The position numbers were made by a program, and so were the translations under genes. A model generated the notes under the pieces. The model did not search any database. It was not told the DNA's origin and saw nothing but the letters and a program-made list of their open reading frames with translations. DNA of 63,451 nucleotides from SAR202 cluster bacterium (GTDB taxonomy: Bacteria; Chloroflexota; Dehalococcoidia; Lucifugimonadales; UBA3495). This document shows, one piece after another, positions 59,222 to 63,451 of the stretch (the first letter of the stretch is position 1; the number at the start of each line of letters is the position of its first letter). The stretch lies in the NCBI GenBank assembly GCA_016872385.1, contig VGZV01000009.1, positions 1-63,451 on the forward strand, in the 5' to 3' direction.

Positions 59222-60673
59222 ATGTTGGCCAAGCTTTCTAGAGGCAAAAGGATTGCCCTGGCAATTGTGGCGGCGGCGGTGGTAGTGGCGGCGGCCATCG
59301 GCATCTACGTCTTTGTCTGGTTCCAGAGGAACGTGCCAGAGACCCACTCTGGCATTGTGGACCATTTCAAGTACGGCTCCATTGGTGCGGAAGGCCGGTC
59401 GGGTGTGCCCTATTGGGTGTGGCGGGTGCTTCCGGATGTTTTTCCAGAGTACTTGCCCGACCGCCCTGGCAATGGCTACGCACGCCTGGGGTTTATTTAC
59501 GAGTCTCCCACCGACGAGCGGCCCATTGGCGCCAGCTACCGGGAGGACCCCTTGCCAACCCAGGGGCTTAACTGCGCCTTGTGCCACACCGGTGTGCTGC
59601 GGGAATCGCCGGACGCGCCGCCGCAGATTATCCTGGGAATGCCCGCCCACCAGTTTAACCTCCAGGGATATTTGAACTTCCTTTTTGCCTCCGCTGCCGA
59701 CCCGCGGTTTAACGCCGATGTTCTGATTCCGGCCATAAAAAAGGCCAACCCGGAATTTTCCTGGCTGGACAACCTGCTTTACCGGCAATTCATAATTCCG
59801 CGCACCAGGGATGGCCTGTTGCAGGAAGCCACCAACTTTTCCTGGATGGCCCGGCGTCCTCCCCTGGGGCCTGGCCGGGTGGACACCTTCAACCCCTACA
59901 AACGCCTCTTTGGTTTTGACATGGACGCCGACGATACCATCGGCACCGCTGACCTGCCTTCCCTGTGGGAACAGCGCATGCGCATCGGCATGTGGCTGCA
60001 CTGGGACGGCAATAACAACTCGGTAGAGGAGCGCAACAAGAGCGCGGCCATCGGCGCAGGAGCCTCGCCCGAATCCCTGGACTTGCCTGCCATGGCCCGC
60101 ATCGAGGAGTGGATTCTAGACCTGCCTGCACCCCAGTTCCCGGCCAGCCGCATTGACCAGGCGAAAGCCCAGGCCGGGGAAAAAGTGTACCAGGCTCACT
60201 GCGCCAGTTGCCATGCCGTTCCCAGTCCTGGGGTGGGCCAGGTGGTGAACATCACCGCCCTGGGCACCGACCCGGAGCGAATGAAGTCCTTCACTCCTGA
60301 GCTGGCCGAGAAGATGAACACCCTGGGTACCGGCTACCCCTGGCGATTTACTCACTTCCGCACCACCGATGGCTATGCCAGCATGCCGCTGGACGGCGTT
60401 TGGCTGCGTGCGCCTTACCTGCACAACGGCTCCGTGCCCACCCTGCGGGACTTGCTCAAGCCGCCAGAACAACGGCCCACCGTGTTTTATCGGGGCTACA
60501 CTGTGTACGACTTTGCCAACGTGGGCTTTGTTTCTTCCGGCCCGGAGGCCGAGCGGCTGGGCTGGAAGTACGATACCATCGTCAAAGGCAACAGCAACCA
60601 GGGACATGTTTACGGAACTACCCTGTCTTCCGAGGAGATTGACACCCTGTTGGAGTACCTGAAAACCGAGTAG
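59222..60673 (+). CDS. membrane-anchored di-haem cytochrome c
   Basis: 483 aa. N-terminal anchor (IALAIVAAAVVVAAAIGIYV) with the rest outside. Two CxxCH haem sites: CALCH (118-122) and CASCH (327-331). Between them EATNFSWMARRPPLGPGRVD and a later YASMPLDGVWLRAPYLHNGS resemble di-haem oxygenase/cytochrome-peroxidase-type proteins (RoxA, and the Pseudomonas oleate dioxygenases OdsA/OdsB group). It could pass electrons to, or itself oxygenate with, the haem peroxidase encoded 15 bases downstream. Confidence 0.82.
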   Translation: MLAKLSRGKRIALAIVAAAVVVAAAIGIYVFVWFQRNVPETHSGIVDHFKYGSIGAEGRSGVPYWVWRVLPDVFPEYLPDRPGNGYARLGFIYESPTDERPIGASYREDPLPTQGLNCALCHTGVLRESPDAPPQIILGMPAHQFNLQGYLNFLFASAADPRFNADVLIPAIKKANPEFSWLDNLLYRQFIIPRTRDGLLQEATNFSWMARRPPLGPGRVDTFNPYKRLFGFDMDADDTIGTADLPSLWEQRMRIGMWLHWDGNNNSVEERNKSAAIGAGASPESLDLPAMARIEEWILDLPAPQFPASRIDQAKAQAGEKVYQAHCASCHAVPSPGVGQVVNITALGTDPERMKSFTPELAEKMNTLGTGYPWRFTHFRTTDGYASMPLDGVWLRAPYLHNGSVPTLRDLLKPPEQRPTVFYRGYTVYDFANVGFVSSGPEAERLGWKYDTIVKGNSNQGHVYGTTLSSEEIDTLLEYLKTE

Positions 60674-60688
60674 ATAGGAGACTTTCTC

Positions 60689-62482
60689 ATGGCCGGTTCC
60701 GTATTTTCCCGGTTGTTTACCCGAATTTGGCAACTAGTAAACCGGTTTATCATCTGGCACCGGCTCCCCATGCCCCTGGCTGTGATTAACCTGGTGGCCT
60801 TGCGCATCCAGCTGCGTGAGCAGAACCTGCACGATACCAAAGGGGCGGTGTCCGCCACCGGGCCGGAACTCCCCCCTGGCGACCCGCGCCTCACCAGCCG
60901 CACGGTGGACGGCGCCTACAACGACTTGCAGCATCCCAAGATGGGCAGCGCCGGGGCGCGGTTTGCCCGCAACGTGCCCCTGCAGTTCGCTTATCCGGAA
61001 GCGCCGCCTGCCCTGCTGACCCCCAGCCCGCGGGAGGTGAGTCGCCAGCTCCTGACCCGCGACCAGTTTGTTCCCGCCACCATTCTCAACGTGCTGGCCG
61101 CCGCCTGGATTCAGTTCCAGGTGCACGACTGGTTCAACCACGGCAGTCCCGATGATGAGCATTCCTGGGAGCTGCCCCTGAAGGATGACGATGCCTGGCC
61201 CCAGCGTCCCATGAAGGTGGGGCGCACGCCTCCGGACCCCACCCGCACCGATGCCGACGCCAATCTGCCGCCCACCTTCATCAACCACTCGGTGCACTGG
61301 TGGGACGGCTCCCAGATTTATGGCAACACGCCGGAGGTTCAGGCCAGCCTGCGTTCCGGCGACAAGGGGAAGCTGGAAATAGGTCCCGACGGACTGCTTT
61401 ACCTGAACCCGGAGACGGGGTTGGACCTCACGGGTTTTACGGACAACTACTGGGTGGGCTTGAGCCTGCTGCACAACCTGTTCAGCCTGGAGCACAACTC
61501 CATATGCGACCGCTTGGCGCAGGAATACCCCAACTGGTCCGATGAGGAGATATACCAGAAGGCCAGGCTGATTAACGCCGCGCTGATGGCAAAAATCCAC
61601 ACTGTGGAATGGACCCCCGCCATTCTGGCCACGCCCACCATGCGCTACGCCATGCGGGGCAACTGGTGGGGCTTTATGGGGGAAAATTACTATCTCAAGC
61701 ATGGGCGTCTGGGCCGCAGCGAAGTCATCAGCGGCATTCCCGGATCGCCCACCAGCCACCACACTGCTCCCTACGCCATGACCGAGGAGTTTGTGGCGGT
61801 GTACCGGCTGCACCCGCTCATCCCTGACGAATTTACCTTCCGGTCATTGAGCGACGACCGCACCTTGTTGGAACACCAGTTCCCGCAGGTGGAGGGCGTG
61901 AACGCCCGCCGCGTGCAGGAGCAGGTCTCCATGCCGGACCTGTTCTACTCCCTGGGCACCGTGCATCCTGGTGCGGTGACGCTGCACAACTACCCCAAGT
62001 TCCTGCAAAACCTGAACCGGCCCAACCTGCCGCCCATGGACCTGGCGGCGGTGGACGTGCTGCGCGACCGGGAGCGGGGCGTGCCCCGCTACAATCAGTT
62101 CCGGCAGTTGCTGAACAAGCCGCCGGTGCGCACCTTTGAGGAGCTAACCGGCAACAAGGAGTGGGCCGATCAGCTTCGCCAGGTGTATGACAATGACATA
62201 AACCGGGTGGACACCATGGTGGGCATGTATGCGGAAAATCCGCCCACCGGGTTTGGGTTCAGCGACACCGCCTTCCGCATCTTCATTCTGATGGCGTCGC
62301 GGCGGCTGAAGAGCGACCGCTTCTTCACCACCTACTACACCACCGAAGTCTATACCAAGGCGGGCATGGACTGGATTAATGGCAACACCATGTCCACGGT
62401 GCTGCTGCGGCACTATCCCAGCCTGGGGCCGGTGCTGAGCCGGGTGCAAAACGCCTTTGCTCCGTGGCCGCGGTCCAAGTAA
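60689..62482 (+). CDS. animal-type haem peroxidase, PGHS/alpha-dioxygenase-like
   Basis: 597 aa, TAGGAG before the ATG. Distal haem His146 in QFQVHDWFNHG; catalytic Tyr372 and proximal His375 in FVAVYRLHPLIPDEF, the same spacing as Tyr385/His388 of cyclo-oxygenase and Tyr/His of plant fatty-acid alpha-dioxygenase. FINHSVHWWDGSQIYGNTPE and MRGNWWGFMGENYY are further family blocks. The tyrosyl-radical pair is therefore intact, suggesting a fatty-acid dioxygenase. A hydrophobic/basic N-terminus (IWQLVNRFIIWHRLPMPL) may hold it to the membrane. Substrate is inferred. Confidence 0.88.
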   Translation: MAGSVFSRLFTRIWQLVNRFIIWHRLPMPLAVINLVALRIQLREQNLHDTKGAVSATGPELPPGDPRLTSRTVDGAYNDLQHPKMGSAGARFARNVPLQFAYPEAPPALLTPSPREVSRQLLTRDQFVPATILNVLAAAWIQFQVHDWFNHGSPDDEHSWELPLKDDDAWPQRPMKVGRTPPDPTRTDADANLPPTFINHSVHWWDGSQIYGNTPEVQASLRSGDKGKLEIGPDGLLYLNPETGLDLTGFTDNYWVGLSLLHNLFSLEHNSICDRLAQEYPNWSDEEIYQKARLINAALMAKIHTVEWTPAILATPTMRYAMRGNWWGFMGENYYLKHGRLGRSEVISGIPGSPTSHHTAPYAMTEEFVAVYRLHPLIPDEFTFRSLSDDRTLLEHQFPQVEGVNARRVQEQVSMPDLFYSLGTVHPGAVTLHNYPKFLQNLNRPNLPPMDLAAVDVLRDRERGVPRYNQFRQLLNKPPVRTFEELTGNKEWADQLRQVYDNDINRVDTMVGMYAENPPTGFGFSDTAFRIFILMASRRLKSDRFFTTYYTTEVYTKAGMDWINGNTMSTVLLRHYPSLGPVLSRVQNAFAPWPRSK

Positions 62483-62492
62483 CGGGGGGAAT

Positions 62493-63155
62493 ATGTATCA
62501 GTCCATGGCCAGCAAGCAAACGTCATCCGCAGGCGCTTATAAATGGAGCGGCCTGGCCCTGGTGTTGGGCGGCGTCTCCTTTGCTCTGTTCATGCTGCTG
62601 CACCCCTTTGGGGAACTGGAAGGGGCTGAAGTAACCATGCGCTGGAACTGGGTGCCGGCCCACACCTTCCACTTTTTGGGTGCCATGTTTACCCTGCTGG
62701 GAATTATTGGCCTCTACGCCCGGCACGACGGCGCTTTGGGCAGGCTGGGGGCAATAGGATTTGTCATCGCCTTCATCGGCACTGCCATGTTCGTAGGCAC
62801 TGGCATGTTCACCGCCTGGGTGTGGCCGGTGATTGCCCGCCACGTTCCCGCCTTTGTAGCCCCCGGCGGGCCGCTGTTCAACGACTCTTCCACCGTGGGC
62901 TTTACCGCCGCTCCCTACGCCCTGATGACCCTGGGCTATATTCTGTTTGGCGCGGCCATGCTAAAAGCCAAGGTCATGCCGCGCTGGGCTGTAATCATGT
63001 CCATGCTGGGCATTGTGCTGTTCTGCGTGCCGGTGCACCCGGTGGGGCCTGTGCCCTGGATTGTGCGGGTAATTGGGGCGCTGGTGTTTGGCGGCGCGCT
63101 GGCCTGGCTGGGTTCCGCCTTGTGGTGCGGCAAGGGCGTTGCTCAGGCGGAGTAG
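62493..63155 (+). CDS. six-helix membrane protein of the peroxidase operon
   Basis: 220 aa from ATG 62493, GGGGGGA in front, 10 bases after the peroxidase. Six or so membrane helices (GLALVLGGVSFALFMLL, FHFLGAMFTLLGIIGLYA, AIGFVIAFIGTAMFVGTGMF, ALMTLGYILFGAAML, VIMSMLGIVLFCVPV, VIGALVFGGALAWLGSAL). His residues in LHPFGELEG and PAHTFHFLG could bind haem or metal. No family recognised. Strict linkage suggests a role in electron supply or product export. Confidence 0.72.
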   Translation: MYQSMASKQTSSAGAYKWSGLALVLGGVSFALFMLLHPFGELEGAEVTMRWNWVPAHTFHFLGAMFTLLGIIGLYARHDGALGRLGAIGFVIAFIGTAMFVGTGMFTAWVWPVIARHVPAFVAPGGPLFNDSSTVGFTAAPYALMTLGYILFGAAMLKAKVMPRWAVIMSMLGIVLFCVPVHPVGPVPWIVRVIGALVFGGALAWLGSALWCGKGVAQAE

Positions 63156-63451
63156 GGGGCAATTAGCTTCTCGTCATTCCGGAGGAAGCCGGAATCCAGC
63201 ATTGGGCCTCGGCCATGCCTGAATCCGGATCCGGCGAAAACTGGTGTGAGGATTAACCCCTGCCTTTCCGCTACGGCAACCTGCCCGGCTGCTCTGCTGC
63301 TCTGCTGCTCTGCGCAGATGCTTCCGTGTCAACTCAAACAAGAATGTTACCGAAGGGCAGATGATTCACTGATCCAGGAATGTTACCGAAGCATTGTTGC
63401 CGGGTCCCTGTGATTGGCTGCCGGGGCAAGCTTGGGGTGCTGCCCCAGCCG
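63156..63451. other. non-coding end of window: repeat remnants, tandem 8-mers, duplicated 14-mer
   Basis: No gene seen. TCGTCATTCCGGAGGAAGCC and GAATCCAGC are arms of the B-type interior. At about 63288-63313 TGCTCTGC is repeated in tandem about three times. GAATGTTACCGAAG occurs twice (near 63342 and 63381), as at the edge of some insertion sequences; the window ends before this can be judged. Confidence 0.45.

Noticed and set aside
63280..63320. CRISPR-like tandem repeat
   Set aside because: Units are 8 bases without spacers; no cas genes occur in the window.

Overview
The window looks like a chromosomal segment of a Chloroflexota bacterium, probably Dehalococcoidia/SAR202-like. This is inferred from the mix of hopanoid genes, a sufBCDSU-type operon, moaD/moaE, hrcA and family-5 lipoprotein genes, together with a high density of short palindromic repeats. 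No rRNA is present to confirm it. Most genes are ordinary housekeeping or lipid-metabolism genes. No prophage, plasmid backbone or CRISPR array was seen.

Layout. 0.3-6.9 kb: a toxin-antitoxin pair whose toxin has an in-frame amber codon, a MidA-type methyltransferase, a tightly overlapping minus-strand operon (cupin, TrmI, HD protein, and a TIGR02391-like gene split by a miniature element), moaD-moaE, and a frameshifted cohesin/dockerin secreted protein. 7.3-17.9 kb: a hopanoid cluster on the plus strand (polyprenyl synthase, hpnH, hpnG, hpnA, shc, yjbQ, hpnC, hpnD, hpnE) that can run from C5 units to squalene, hopene and adenosylhopane-derived side chains. 18-23.5 kb: class II aldolase, an SDR, an aldo/keto reductase, a DUF1802 gene, LysR and TatD. 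23.8-31 kb: SUF Fe-S assembly genes (sufB, C, D, S, U and a second sufU), interrupted by a GIY-YIG nuclease gene lying between two 72-bp repeats.

31-36.7 kb: a peptide-type binding lipoprotein, DinB-like protein, two secreted proteins of a recurring domain family, and ferritin. 37-41.5 kb: pyrG, transaldolase, rho, then a tRNA-Val(GAC) gene flanked by two tRNA-Val-like copies whose anticodon arm has been exchanged for the palindromic core of the local miniature elements; a second solo GIY-YIG gene sits among them. 42-49.4 kb: a large TIG-like surface protein with a long leader, a collagen-like membrane-anchored protein, a PncC-like/NadD-like fusion with a flavin reductase, and another small surface protein. 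49.4-54.5 kb: MBL-fold hydrolase, bioY, hrcA, a conserved unknown, rlmN and a PLD-zinc-finger protein. 54.8-63.2 kb: a stand-alone molybdopterin oxidase large subunit, a frameshifted Old Yellow Enzyme, and a three-gene operon of di-haem cytochrome c, PGHS/alpha-dioxygenase-like haem peroxidase and a six-helix membrane protein.

The most distinctive points are (i) the cytochrome-haem peroxidase-membrane protein operon, a candidate fatty-acid oxygenation (oxylipin) system; (ii) the tRNA-Val copies with a swapped anticodon arm; (iii) three families of miniature inverted-repeat elements (called here A, B and C), several with clear 9-10 bp target duplications, that have split one gene and supplied stop codons to others; and (iv) a set of surface proteins sharing two apparently uncharacterised modules. 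All functional calls are from reading the sequence; no database search was run.
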